From positions 52,636,763 through 52,700,762 of the forward strand of contig CM067356.1 in NCBI GenBank assembly GCA_034190875.2: a stretch of 64,000 bases of DNA. Direction: 5' to 3'. The position numbers and the translations under genes were made by a program. A model generated the notes under the pieces. The model did not search any database. It saw nothing but the letters and a program-made list of their open reading frames with translations, and was not told the DNA's origin. This document shows, piece after piece, positions 47,130-57,587 of this stretch (its first letter is position 1; every line of letters starts with the position of its first letter). The stretch is from Urechis unicinctus. Its lineage: Eukaryota > Annelida > Polychaeta > Xenopneusta > Urechidae.

Positions 47130-48345
47130 TTCAGCGTTGACGAGAGATTAAGACATTTTGCACGCCACCAAGGACGCTTATCAAATCGAACGGGGCAACT
47201 CAGCGCTGGATTCTTTATGCTGACAGAAGCTGTGTTGGCTGCTAATGAAAGAACCATTCAGACTCATACGCGATTAGGAAAACTGCAAACTGTTTACAGC
47301 TATAATTTATCTAAAGATATACCCAACCTTAACCAGAATATATTTGAGGAATACGATTCAGCCTGTAAAATTAACGAAAGTTATGACTTTTTATTACGCC
47401 ACAAAGAAACAGATGAATTACGCTATTTTCACTCATCAGTAAACAACAATCGAATGTTACCTGCACTTCGTGTTGTACGAAATGCCGATGATTTTGACAG
47501 GGATATATATGAAATTACACAAAAATATAATCTTGACCTACGCACAGAATCAACGACCTGACTATGATGATCACGGGATTAGAGAAACCAACAAAAACAT
47601 TGTTTAAGACTGCTTACCCAAAACAAAAGAAAAAAACATTGGCGGGTGGTGCACTTCTTGAAGATGTCGAAAGACTAGCCAAACAATTCAAAGTGAACGT
47701 CACCGTGTGTACACGCTAGATGCTAATCAAGCAAGTGTTTATTTTAGTGATTAAACAGAAGAGACATAAGAATCGATGTAATCAATTGATATTTAAATGT
47801 GTGCTTTACCATTTATATAAGAAATGGATGTGATCGTTTTGTTATATGTGTTACAGGTAGCTACATTAGTCAAGTGAATGAGCACAAAATTCGCCAAGAC
47901 CATGAAATTAAACCTACATATAATCACTTTAGTTACATCAAAAACTTTTACCTTTGCTCCAAATCATATATATGTGGTACCTGTCAGAAGCTGTGGAAAA
48001 CAACCTTTTCTGGAAGCTATATAAAAACGGAGTCGTTTTCACTGTAAGGGAGGTATAGATATGTTGAAGGATGGAATATCAGTACCTGGATTAACCATGC
48101 GATATTTGTTTCAAGACTTGGAAGATTATTTTACCTTACCAGACGAACAAAACAACGACATATATTGGCTAATGAGAAATGGAATAGTGGGCGGACCATC
48201 AATTATTTTATCACGAAAAGGAAAACTTACATCAGACGAGAACAGAACAGAAAAGTGGCAAAGTTGTGTGAAGGAATTGTGGGTTTCGATGCAAACGCAT
48301 TGTATCTGTGGTGGTTGTCTTCAAGCTTACTTTGTGAAATAACTG
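47130..48345 (+). pseudogene. DNA polymerase B fragment of a second Polinton lineage
   Basis: Several frames together show the N-terminal half of a Polinton-type polymerase quite different from the one at 27347-31055. The 145-codon frame at 47124-47561 contains KINESYDFLLRHKETDELRY and ADDFDRDIYEI, matching the variable N-terminal domain of this polymerase group. At about 47890-48020 there is a C2-type segment NHFSYIKNFYLCSKSYICGTCQKLW. From 48061 comes MLKDGISVPGLTMRYLFQDL, then VGGPSIILSRKGK, and in another frame CEGIVGFDANALYLW, which is polymerase motif A. Motifs B and C are absent, and the sequence ends at a different repeat near 48380. Stops and frame shifts make it a relic. Assignment rests on motif pattern. 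Confidence 0.75.
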
Positions 48346-48381
48346 TCGGTTATTTACAACAGACAATAATTAGTGCTATGT

Positions 48382-48916
48382 TCAGAATTGAATGGGCTTC
48401 GACTTTAACCAGTTCACAATACGACCATTCACGGCGGACAAACGACGCGATAACTTCTGATTTCAGTCCCGTTTTAACTTTGATTCGTTCGTATCCAGAA
48501 ATGACGTCAGTGACATCCAAAATAAAATTAACATTCGGCTGTCCATGATAACATTTGACCTATTATGACCGTCGAACGCATATTGTCGGTTTTATATGCG
48601 ATCTTCTTGTCAATTATAGCAGTTTTCCGAACTTTTACCTGCGATTCATGAGAAAACCAAGCATAATTCGTGCTGACATGAGGCCAACGAAATGTAACAT
48701 GAAGAGTTACCTACAAATTCACGAAAAAAGTATGAATAAACATATCTGGGTGTTAATGCATATTGGGGGGTGTTTTTGGACTTTAAGCTCAGTTGGTGAG
48801 AAAACTATTGGGAATATACAATAAGATGTATCAGTTAGAAGTTTGGAATAACATGGGCTATTGTCAGGCGCAAACATTTTTACGATACGACCATTGACCA
48901 CGGAGAAATGACGTGT
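48382..48916 (-). repeat. Unnamed dispersed repeat, copy 1 (inverted relative to copy 2)
   Basis: Its reverse complement aligns over its whole length with 51865-52441, at a diverged but obvious level. Shared blocks include ATGGTCGTATCGTAAAAATG, AATCGCAGGTAAAAGTTC and GAACGAATCAAAGTTAAAA. No coding capacity is seen. It lies directly against the end of the polymerase relic. Confidence 0.85.
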
Positions 48917-50289
48917 GAACTACCGATTGCACTGCTGAAATGCGTTTTCTTGCTCGTTACCGGAAGTAGTAGTAGTTGTTTCCCTGTGTACAGTTGTTGC
49001 ATAATGTACAGTTTTACCCTGGGTTCAGGTTTTACCCTGGCTGAGGCGTTTTGTTATTGTCGCTACTGCCTGGCACTGGTCTGCCTGCCAATACCCCATG
49101 CCAATACTCCCACCTCCTGCCCTGTGAACTGGTGAAGAATAAGAGGTGACTCAAAATTTTAAATATATTTCGCGAATTGGTTTGATATTTATTATTTGAG
49201 CATTCAATGATAGGTAGTTTGACTAATTCTTGGTGTAGAGGATATGTTATCGAGGCTGCAGTAAATATAGATGACAGGTGATGTGTGTGTGTTGTAGTAA
49301 GTATAGATTACACGCTATATTACAGTAATATATATCATATTTTACCTGCGAAAAAGTTGATGTTGTTAACATCCATAGAATGAACCGTCGCTGAATAATA
49401 AACACTTAGGGAGAATGAATGAATATATTATATGGCCAGGGCTGCACAAACAATGTATTTTTTTCGCTGTAATGTTGTTCAGAATCTTCAACTGGTCTAA
49501 CGTGCCAACATACATAACTTACTCAAAAAAACATACTGAAAATGTAGATTCCTAACTAAATATGTAATGGAGCAATGATCCCTCTTATAATCATTCGGTT
49601 ATCTCGACATAAAATCGTTTGATCTCAGTTGAGAAATGTTTGATGTTGACAAAACTGACACACATCCTATAACCTGTTAAAGGGCCGTTGTGCAGCCATG
49701 CCCATCATAAAATGGTTCGCAACACATCGAGTCAGGCTCATATTGTTAGAGCGTTGTCAGCAATTTTTGGTGAATGTGAGCACCCTTCTTCGTTGCATGC
49801 ACGTTCTCTTTACTTATATAGCGCAGAGTTGTCTCATGGATATTGTCCCTCTGCATGACATTGCAGTGCCCCAAGTTGCTGAACCCACTGTATGTGTTTT
49901 TGTGTAAGGGTAACCCGGGCCTTTATACAATACACATCTACTACCTATTGCCTATATCATCGCCCCCTTCCCGGCTATTAAGTTTGTTGCATGGAGGGGG
50001 CAGTTCTGGGTTAGGCAATGTGCGGTAGATAACAGACAGCCCAGTCACCAGTTGGGGTAGGGTGCAGGGATGAATATAATGGCGAGGCCCCTGTGCCCTG
50101 CCGAAACTGGTGAGCAGTCGTCATACCAGAGGCCTTTATACTTTTCAGCACACTCTATTGGATGTACTCTGGTGGCTCATCCTCACTACAGATTATTGTG
50201 CAGCTAATTTTTGATTGAAATAAGCACGGGCTTGGACTTCGTCACGTTCGGGCTGTATTAGCGAGCTTTTTGTCTCATCATCAATGGCT
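48917..50289. other. No gene seen
   Basis: Sequence between the two inverted repeat copies, before the small Polinton remnant. No domain was recognised in the short ORFs. Confidence 0.5.
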
Positions 50290-51075
50290 ACAGCAGCGTA
50301 GGCCTAGTGTGCTCCAGCCTGGATCTCCTTTTTTATCTGCTGGAACTTAGATACCTCGTCAAGAATAAGCTTGAATTCCTTGTCAGAGAGCTTGCCGTTG
50401 GTAAGCATAGTATATATATGACTTGTTATCAAGTTCTGCTTGCTGTAAGCCAGGACCCTGACAATGTGTTTCTGGCTTTGATCAACTGCCTGTGGTTGAT
50501 AAACTCAGAGGCCACCGCAGGCCACAGCTCCTTACTCAACCCTGCATACGATGGGCGCCTCGCCAATGGTGGACAGCAGCACCCCACTTGCACACCCATT
50601 ACCAGGTTGATCGACACAAGGGCGCCATTGATAACGTCCAGTGTGCTTGCCGAATAGGTCGCTTTCTGTTTGAACTGGTTGTATACAGTGTAATATCATT
50701 GCCTTGTTTCAGCTGTTAAGGTTGGTCAAAATTTATTACAGCAGCCCATTTGCCAGCAGACTTACTTATTCTTACCGGTTGGTTAATATATTCTCTCAAG
50801 TCCCTGTTTTGCTGTGTATGTCGCATATCAACATACTTTTAATTGGCAGCTTCCTTTGTTGATATCGGGACCACCAGCCCAATGACCTTATTACCTCGCA
50901 AGTCAAAGTGTCCAGTCATAGTATCACCAGCTCTAGCCATTCTTTGTGAGATAATCATTTTTATTGACATCTTATATATTCAAGGACAACGCTAACAGGA
51001 AGGTCGTGGTTGAGCAGTAGTGTACCATTATTATCCCTTTACTGAACCTTCATCTCATGCACAGTTCCGCTAGTA
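50290..51075 (-). mobile_element. Small diverged Polinton remnant
   Basis: The minus strand carries pieces in the same order as the left arm of the complete Polinton. The start of a candidate minor capsid C-terminus (about 50985-51075) comes first, then a fibre-like start with GDTMTGHFDLRGNKVIGL (about 50970-50850) and part of its downstream region. After an unmatched middle, the C-terminal helix of the two-helix membrane protein (LSDKEFKLILDEVSKF, about 50330-50420) follows. It is more diverged than the remnant at 1500-5858 and likely derives from a different Polinton subfamily. No ends or intact genes remain. Confidence 0.75.
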
Positions 51076-51136
51076 ACATACTTTGAGACAGGATAAGCCC
51101 TGCAATTTTTTTTTCTGCAATCGTTAGGCGGCAATG

Positions 51137-51520
51137 ATGCGCAGAACCGAGAGGTTTTGTTTTGACCTTGACCTAAAACTAAGGTCAAGGTCATCGAATA
51201 AGTGAAAAACTAGTATCTCGAATAACTCCGCTAATAATGGTCGGATCGTTAAATAATTTACACCATCGTGTAGTTCATTTCAATTGCAAACTTTTTCTAA
51301 TGACATATGTGGCCATCCAACCAACGGTTTTCCCAAGCGCCTAAGGTCGAAAAAACGTGGTATCAGTCCAAAAGGCAACATAAGTTTCATAAATATTTTG
51401 AGCTCCTATAAAGCAATTTTGAAAGTTTCTCAGAATTTTTTTTTTTGAATGATCGGAACCAATAGTGCGCAGAACCGAGAGGTTTTGTATTGACCTTGAC
51501 CTCATATCAAGGTCAAGGTC
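51137..51520. repeat. Duplicated segment with AGGTCA palindromes
   Basis: The block starting CGCAGAACCGAGAGGTTTTG occurs at about 51137 and again at about 51468. Each copy is followed by TGACCTTGACCT, a 7-base spacer and AGGTCAAGGTCA, a perfect 12-bp inverted repeat. The two copies differ mainly in the spacer. Confidence 0.85.
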
Positions 51521-51864
51521 ACGTTGTGAATTTTTCAATTCCAGATATCATCTTAACCTACAGTGCGATTTTGAAAAAGTTTATAGTTCCTAGTAGCTTG
51601 ATTTATTGGTCAACTTTTCATACCAAATGTCATGATAATATACGCAAATTTCGCCCCGTAGCCCCCACTCGAAAATTTGTGGTAGTGTTTAACCACAATA
51701 TTCAATCGCTTATAACTTCAGCAATATTCGATGGATGGTCATAAAAATTGGGTCGAATGTTGTTAGAGACACTGGCTATCGAATGATGAATGATTTTATG
51801 GATGTCAATGACGGCACTTCCGGTTACGTGTAAAACAACAATATTTAGCTGTTCAATCGGAAGT

Positions 51865-52441
51865 TATCGTGTCATTTCTCTGTCGTTAATGGTCGTATCG
51901 TAAAAATGTTTGCACCTGAAGGTAGCCCATACACTTCCAAACTTGAAACTTGTTCATCTAATTGTATATGTCTCATAGTTTTCTCAAAAACTGAGCTTAA
52001 AGTTAAAAAGCGCCCCAAAAATGCATTACCACCCCAAAATGTTTAATACTACTGGGTCGATTTTGATAATTTTTACATGAATTTGAAGGTTACTTCTCGA
52101 GTAACATTTCGTACGCAGTATAACAGCAGGAATTTTGCGTAGTTTTCTCACGAATCGCAGGTAAAAGTTCAAAAAACAGCTAAAATTGGTATTTTTTTTT
52201 CGATCACTTATAAAATCGACAATATTCGTTCGAGGGTCACAAAACCTGGGTAAAATGTTACCATGGAGAGCGTCAACCGAATGATGATTCTTTTGGGGAA
52301 GTCGCTGATGTCATTTCCGGTCACGAACGAATCAAAGTTAAAATTCGACTGAAATCTGAAGTTATCGCGTCGTATCTCCGTCGTGAATGGTCGTATTGTG
52401 AATTAGTTTGCTCGAGAAGGAAACCCATTCAATTCTGAACA
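51865..52441 (+). repeat. Unnamed dispersed repeat, copy 2
   Basis: Inverted counterpart of 48382-48916. It is somewhat longer because of short insertions. Related wording continues upstream to about 51700, suggesting a longer parent element. No ORF or terminal repeat typical of a known class was identified. Confidence 0.85.
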
Positions 52442-52587
52442 ATGTGTGTAATGTTCAGCTCTAAATACCCAACAATTTTCTCACAAAGTAAGTTTGAAGT
52501 ACAGTGGGTGTCAATTCTACTGGCTCTTCACTGCAGCCGCCCTGTCGCGCAGAACAAAGGAATCCACAGCGGCCCAGCGCGCGGCTT

Positions 52588-52592
52588 GAGAG
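52588..52592. repeat. Gypsy target-site duplication (GAGAG), left copy
   Basis: GAGAG is repeated at 57531-57535 on the other side of the element. Five bp is normal for Gypsy integrases. Confidence 0.85.
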
Positions 52593-52739
52593 TTATGTTA
52601 TGTCCAAATAACTATATTGAGAAACACACACACGAGGACGACACCATGTAGACCGGAACAGAACTGTCTTTATTCTTAACCACCATCCAACACATGAAGT
52701 GCACGTTATGATTTTTAGTGAGGGCTTCATAATGCAACA
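52593..52739 (-). repeat. Gypsy 3' LTR (147 bp)
   Basis: On the minus strand it begins TGTTGCATTATGAAG and ends ACATAACATAA. I find no difference from 57384-57530. The LTR is unusually short for Gypsy. Confidence 0.95.
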
Positions 52740-52755
52740 TCCCCCTTCTTTTAAG
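52740..52755 (-). other. Gypsy polypurine tract
   Basis: The minus strand reads CTTAAAAGAAGGGGGA directly upstream of the 3' LTR, the normal site for priming plus-strand DNA synthesis. Confidence 0.75.
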
Positions 52756-52924
52756 AAATCATCAATGACAGACATTATGTTAGTTGCTTGTCTGCAGTCA
52801 CAAACAAAAAGGTAGCAGTCTGCCTGTTACAATAAAATGACATACAATTTAAGTCTAGTCCCAAGTTGACATTCATACAAAACAATACTATCTGGTTCTG
52901 CTACAATATGAATATGTATTTAGA

Positions 52925-55327
52925 TTAAATATCTTCTATGAGACGACGTGGAGGCATGACATTTCGCTTGGGACGTGGTGTAGGTATTGTAGTATTTCCA
53001 CCTTTCTGTATCGCAGGTGAGGAGACTGTTGCGTTGTGATTCACTTTACTAGTAGGTGTGGAGATGGGATCAGGTACGGGGCTATCCTGTGTTGGCTGTA
53101 GAGTAGGTGGGGCAACTATCGGTGCAGCTGGTGGTGACGGAGTTGGGCTTGTGTAAGTGTCAGTGGCTATGGGTCGAGGTCGTAGCAATATTCTGTTGCG
53201 TTTTAGAGGGCGACCTGTCGTGCGGCATAGCACTGTGTAGGAACGTGGTTCGGGGCCAATTCCAATAACCTTACCGGGGAGCCAGTTTTTACGTGCCACA
53301 TCCTGGTAGTAAACGGGCTGGTTGATGTCAAGCTCATCAAGGGTTTTGCTCTGGCTGTTGTAACGCATTTCAGATTTCTGATGGGCTAGCTGTCTAGCTG
53401 CAGTTATGTCATGGGCGTTGCCTTGATGGTAGACTGGTAGGTTGAAGTTAATTTTCCTTTGGAAAATGAGTTCAGCTGGTGAGGGGATTTTAGGGCCTAA
53501 AGGGGTTGTTCGATACACAAGAATAGCTTTGTCGGTTTCCTCAGGTGACTTCTTAATGAGGGCTTTCATGCTCCGGACCATGCGTTCAATAAAACCGTGT
53601 GAACGAGGATGGTGAGGGGAGCTGGTGACATGAGCTATTCCATAGTTGTTTGTCATTGCCTGGTAAGCACTGCCTATAAACTGTGGACCGTTGTCCGAGA
53701 TGATGGTGTCTGGACAACCAAACATTGAAAATACATGACTGGTAATAGCAGCTACGTGACGGCTGGAAGTGTCACGTCCAAGGCATTCAACAATCGGGTA
53801 TTTCGAGTGGTAGTCTGCTATGATGAGATAGTTCTCATCATTCAGTGTGAAGAGATCTGAGCCAATTGTATGCCAGGGATATGGTGGAACGGTTGTCATA
53901 ACGGGTTCCATTGGCTCTTTACTCTGCGATGCCTGGTGCTTTTGACAAATGGCGCATTGTGATATTATGCCCTCGATGTCAGAGTTGATCCCGGGCCAGT
54001 ACACGCTACCTCTAGCGCGCATCTGACAGCGGATAATCCCTTGGTGACCAGTGTGGATGTCAGTTAGATATTGGTCATGGAGGATCTCTGGGATCAGCAG
54101 TTGACTTCCCTTCAGAATGAGACCATTTTCAATGCTTAGTTCGTCTCGGAAAGGCCAATAAGGATGAATGCTGTGGTGGACGTCTCTTTGGCGTCCGGGA
54201 AATCCTTGGATAATGTATTTTGACAGGCGATTGAGTGTCTCGTCATTTGTTATTGCTTCACGAAGCTCATCGAGTCGTCTGTTGCTGAATTGAACGAAGC
54301 ATACCTTAATATTCAGTTCAATGTGCTCATCAGCACTAGACTTTGGGAGTCGAGAAAGGCTGTCCGCTAGAATCATCTCTTTGCCAGGTCTGTATTTTAT
54401 CTCGTAGTCATAGCGTTGCAACCTCAACAGCATACGCTGCAGACGGGCTGGGGCAGATGTGAGTGCTTTGGCTGAGATCATCTCCAGTGGACGGTGATCT
54501 GACTCGATGGTAAATGGTTTGCCGTACAAATATGTGTGAAAGCGTTCTGCTCCAAATACACATGCAAGTAGCTCTCTTTCTATGTTTGCGTACCGCTTTT
54601 CGGTGTCAGACAAACTTTTTGAGGCAAACGAGATTGGGTGACCATCTTGAATGAGTGCGGCGCCGAGGGCTTCTTGACTCGCATCAACTTGCAATACAGC
54701 TGGCTTGGTTGGATCAAAGTATGAGAGCAATCCAGCTCTACTAATGAGCTGTTTGAGTTGGCTGAAAACTGCTTGATGCTCTGGATGCCACTGGAATTCA
54801 GAGTCCTTCTGTAGTAGCTGTCTCAATGGTCCTGTAACGTTACTCAGCTTAGGGATATACGGAGCAAGGTATGTGACCATTCCAAGGAATGACTGGAGTT
54901 CTGAGACGTTTGCTGGGGGCTTCAGGTCGATGATAGCCTGCACTTTGCTTGGATCAGGCTTGACCCCTGACTCCCCGTAGATGTTGCCGAAGAAGCATAC
55001 TTCGTCTTGGTTGATTTTACATTTCTCTGCATTGAAGACAAGACCACATTTGCGAGCACGTTCCATCAACTGATGGAGATTGCGGTTGTGATCAGCTTGG
55101 TCAACACCGAACACAGTGATGTCATCTGCAATGGATATGACGCCAGGCAGTCCATCGAGTATCTGATCCATTGCCTTTTGGAAAACGTCTTGGCTAGTTT
55201 TCAAGCCAAATGGGAGCCTTTGGAAACAGAACCTTCCAAATGGACTGTTGAACGTAGTGAGGTGTTGACTGGCATCATCTAACTGCACGCTCCAATAGCC
55301 GGACTTGGCATCCAGTTTGCTAAACAC
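52925..55327 (-). CDS. Gypsy pol: RT (rest), RNase H, integrase
   Basis: 800 open codons follow the frame break. The reverse transcriptase contains FSKLDAKSGYWSVQL and ISIADDITVFG, where IADD replaces the usual YxDD as in K02A2.6-like Gypsy elements. RNase H shows VLQVDASQEALGAAL, ERELLACVFG and ESDHRPLEMI. The integrase has an H2C2 zinc finger (HTGHQGIIRC and SQCAICQKHQ), then catalytic residues in TIGSDLFTLND, DTIISDNGPQF and SHGFIERMVRSMK. A Pro/Thr-rich tail follows. It ends at 52925, about 185 bp before the 3' LTR. All catalytic motifs look intact. Confidence 0.9.
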   Translation of the reverse strand: MFSKLDAKSGYWSVQLDDASQHLTTFNSPFGRFCFQRLPFGLKTSQDVFQKAMDQILDGLPGVISIADDITVFGVDQADHNRNLHQLMERARKCGLVFNAEKCKINQDEVCFFGNIYGESGVKPDPSKVQAIIDLKPPANVSELQSFLGMVTYLAPYIPKLSNVTGPLRQLLQKDSEFQWHPEHQAVFSQLKQLISRAGLLSYFDPTKPAVLQVDASQEALGAALIQDGHPISFASKSLSDTEKRYANIERELLACVFGAERFHTYLYGKPFTIESDHRPLEMISAKALTSAPARLQRMLLRLQRYDYEIKYRPGKEMILADSLSRLPKSSADEHIELNIKVCFVQFSNRRLDELREAITNDETLNRLSKYIIQGFPGRQRDVHHSIHPYWPFRDELSIENGLILKGSQLLIPEILHDQYLTDIHTGHQGIIRCQMRARGSVYWPGINSDIEGIISQCAICQKHQASQSKEPMEPVMTTVPPYPWHTIGSDLFTLNDENYLIIADYHSKYPIVECLGRDTSSRHVAAITSHVFSMFGCPDTIISDNGPQFIGSAYQAMTNNYGIAHVTSSPHHPRSHGFIERMVRSMKALIKKSPEETDKAILVYRTTPLGPKIPSPAELIFQRKINFNLPVYHQGNAHDITAARQLAHQKSEMRYNSQSKTLDELDINQPVYYQDVARKNWLPGKVIGIGPEPRSYTVLCRTTGRPLKRNRILLRPRPIATDTYTSPTPSPPAAPIVAPPTLQPTQDSPVPDPISTPTSKVNHNATVSSPAIQKGGNTTIPTPRPKRNVMPPRRLIEDI

Positions 55328-57084
55328 TTTGGCGCCCTTGAGTCTGTGTGTGACCTCTTCAAGTGTGGGGGTGCGGTGCTGACCCCTCTTAGCGCCTTAT
55401 TGATGTCTTTCGGATCCAAACAAATGCGGAGAGACCCGTTTGGTTTTTGAACATATGTTATGCTCGAGACCCAGTCTGTAGGTTCACTCACTGGGCGGAT
55501 GACATCTAGGTCCAGCATTCTGTCAAGCTCAGAGCGGATTTGAGATTGGAGCTGGATTGGAGCTCTTCTTGGCGCATGGATTACAGGACAAGCATCCTCC
55601 TTGAGGATTAGTGAATGCTCTCCTTTGAATTTACCCAAGCCTGTGAATCGGTCAGGGTACATGGACTTGACGTCACTCAGCTTTCTAAGGTTTGCAGTGT
55701 CAGTCTGGAGAGATATGGTACAGTTCATGGTCACCAGACTGAGAGCTTCGCAAGTTTCCAATCCAAAAATTACAGGACCTGGTGTGTCAGTTACATAAAA
55801 TTTTGTTGCTTGCCACTGGCTGTCCGCGTAACGACACGGGATGGTAAGTGTACCGTACTGACGAATCTGAGTGCCATTGTATGCAGTGAGTTTGGCGTCA
55901 CTTTTAACTAAGGTTGTTGGCAGTCCATCTTCATTTACATGCGATGGGTATATATTGCGGAACGTTCGCAGAGGCAGGATATTCCCTTGAGCACCTGTAT
56001 CCACTTTACCTCGTAGATTTGTCTTCTTGTTGGGGTATGCCTCAATGCGCAAGATTGCAAATGCTTTGTCCCGGCTTACTGTTGAAATGGAGAGAGTGTC
56101 GAATGTGCACTGTTCAAACTGTGGGTCATCCTTATTCTCAACACAAACAGAGTGTACATCAGGCTTCTGCTTCTGTTTGTTATACTTTGAAGTACTGTAC
56201 TTTATTGAGCCACTGCGATGTCCTTGCGTAGAACTGTGTGCAGCAGTACTGCGACAAACTTTTCCCCAATGACCAACTTTTAAGCATTTATTGCATTTCT
56301 GGTCGCGAGCGGGACATTCCTCCCGACGGTGTCTAGTCCCACCACAAAAGTGGCATGTGTTCCTTGAGGTCGATTCAGCATGTGGAATCGGTCCTTTCCT
56401 TTGGTTGTTTCGCTTTTGATGGATGCTATCCACCTTCGTAGCCTGCCCAAACTGATTGAGTTGTTGTTGTGTGGCCTCGTATGTTCGAGCACAGTCAAGA
56501 ACTTTGTCAAGTGTCAACTTCTCTGGATCGTGGTCTAGTAGCTTTTTACGAACGGGGTTGTGCACAGTGCCAATAATGATTTGGTCGATCAGCATGTCCT
56601 CGAGAGCAGCCTCGAATTTACACTTCCGTGCTTGCACCTTAAGACGAGTTGTAAAGGTGTCAATGGGCTCAGCTGACTGTTGACGAATGTCGCGAAATTG
56701 AAAACGGGCAAGTCTATAGTTAGCCTTGGGCTCAAAATAGTCTTGGAATGCCTGCCACACTGACTCTGGCGTTTTCTTCTGCTCTACTGTCAGATGAGAC
56801 CAGTTGTCGTAGACTTCTAAAGCATTGGGTCCCAACCACAGTAGGATGTAGTTAACAATTTCGTGACCTGTTTTGTTACTGTACGTAGGAGTCGACAACA
56901 ACAGTTCACAATAACGCTTGAATGAGCGAAACTGATGAGGCAAATCGTCACTGTCCCAGTTGAGTGAGGGCAACTTGATACCGGCTAGATCGTTTGAGTG
57001 CACGTACTGCACGCTTGCTGCTGGGTTTGATTCCGACATGATTTGGCGGGCGATAAACTGCACACTGTCACTGACGCGATGCAA
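55279..57084 (-). CDS. Gypsy gag-protease-RT N-terminus
   Basis: 601 open codons (ATG 57084; ATG 57039 is an alternative closer to the usual gag start). The capsid-like region includes WLGPNALEVYDNW and a helical domain with FRDIRQQSAEPIDTFTTRL. Two CCHC knuckles follow (CHFCGGTRHRREEC and CNKCLKVGHWGKVC), then the aspartic protease site GKVDTGAQGNILP. The RT start has RRAPIQLQSQI, PVSEPTDWVSSITYV and ICLDPKDINKALR. Directly after this the frame slips at a G run (about 55385-55395) and coding continues in the frame of the downstream ORF. Gag and pol are otherwise fused in one frame. Confidence 0.9.
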   Translation of the reverse strand: MHRVSDSVQFIARQIMSESNPAASVQYVHSNDLAGIKLPSLNWDSDDLPHQFRSFKRYCELLLSTPTYSNKTGHEIVNYILLWLGPNALEVYDNWSHLTVEQKKTPESVWQAFQDYFEPKANYRLARFQFRDIRQQSAEPIDTFTTRLKVQARKCKFEAALEDMLIDQIIIGTVHNPVRKKLLDHDPEKLTLDKVLDCARTYEATQQQLNQFGQATKVDSIHQKRNNQRKGPIPHAESTSRNTCHFCGGTRHRREECPARDQKCNKCLKVGHWGKVCRSTAAHSSTQGHRSGSIKYSTSKYNKQKQKPDVHSVCVENKDDPQFEQCTFDTLSISTVSRDKAFAILRIEAYPNKKTNLRGKVDTGAQGNILPLRTFRNIYPSHVNEDGLPTTLVKSDAKLTAYNGTQIRQYGTLTIPCRYADSQWQATKFYVTDTPGPVIFGLETCEALSLVTMNCTISLQTDTANLRKLSDVKSMYPDRFTGLGKFKGEHSLILKEDACPVIHAPRRAPIQLQSQIRSELDRMLDLDVIRPVSEPTDWVSSITYVQKPNGSLRICLDPKDINKALRGVSTAPPHLKRSHTDSRAPKCLANWMPSPAIGACS

Positions 57085-57364
57085 TTATTTATCACAACGT
57101 CCAACACGATCACTAGACCTGATATTGTCACATGTAGAAGCTTACTTGCGATTTGCACTTTGCGCTCGTTTTGTTGCTCGACATTCCAACACCACAGTCA
57201 CACAATCCGTCGCCGACCATGTGCGTTTGAGCGGGGTCGTTGAGGAGGTGAATTGCTCGGTTCACTGAAATCCGGTGTCACTGACCTCAAGACGACAATC
57301 GTTTCCACTGCTGACTAGCGGAAGATAAAAACACTGTTTTTAATCACTATGGGTCGTTTTAGAT

Positions 57365-57381
57365 CCCACCTGCTGCCACCA
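57365..57381 (-). other. Gypsy primer-binding-site candidate
   Basis: The minus strand reads TGGTGGCAGCAGGTGGG, two bases after the 5' LTR. The leading TGG matches the complement of a tRNA CCA end. The tRNA species is not assigned. Confidence 0.6.
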
Positions 57382-57383
57382 TG

Positions 57384-57530
57384 TTATGTTATGTCCAAAT
57401 AACTATATTGAGAAACACACACACGAGGACGACACCATGTAGACCGGAACAGAACTGTCTTTATTCTTAACCACCATCCAACACATGAAGTGCACGTTAT
57501 GATTTTTAGTGAGGGCTTCATAATGCAACA
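57384..57530 (-). repeat. Gypsy 5' LTR (147 bp)
   Basis: Identical by eye to 52593-52739. Flanked on the outside by GAGAG (57531-57535). Confidence 0.95.
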
Positions 57531-57587
57531 GAGAGAGGCGGCTGGCTGCGGGAATCAGGTCAAATCGCAGCGCCTCTCGCGCTACAT

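Larger units (their letters stand above)
52593..57530 (-). mobile_element. Young Gypsy-type LTR retrotransposon (4.9 kb)
   Basis: Complete element on the minus strand. Two LTRs of 147 bp appear identical, and both sides are flanked by GAGAG (52588-52592 and 57531-57535). Next to the 3' LTR is a purine tract, and next to the 5' LTR a primer-binding-like TGGTGGCAGCAGGTGGG. The internal region encodes gag with zinc knuckles, protease, RT, RNase H and integrase in Gypsy order (integrase last). Identical LTRs imply very recent insertion. One frame break lies in the RT. Confidence 0.95.

Noticed and set aside
55279-55400. Programmed gag-pol frameshift in the Gypsy element
   Set aside because: The shift lies inside RT, after the protease and the first RT motifs, not at a gag-pol border. 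Mutation or an indel error is more likely.
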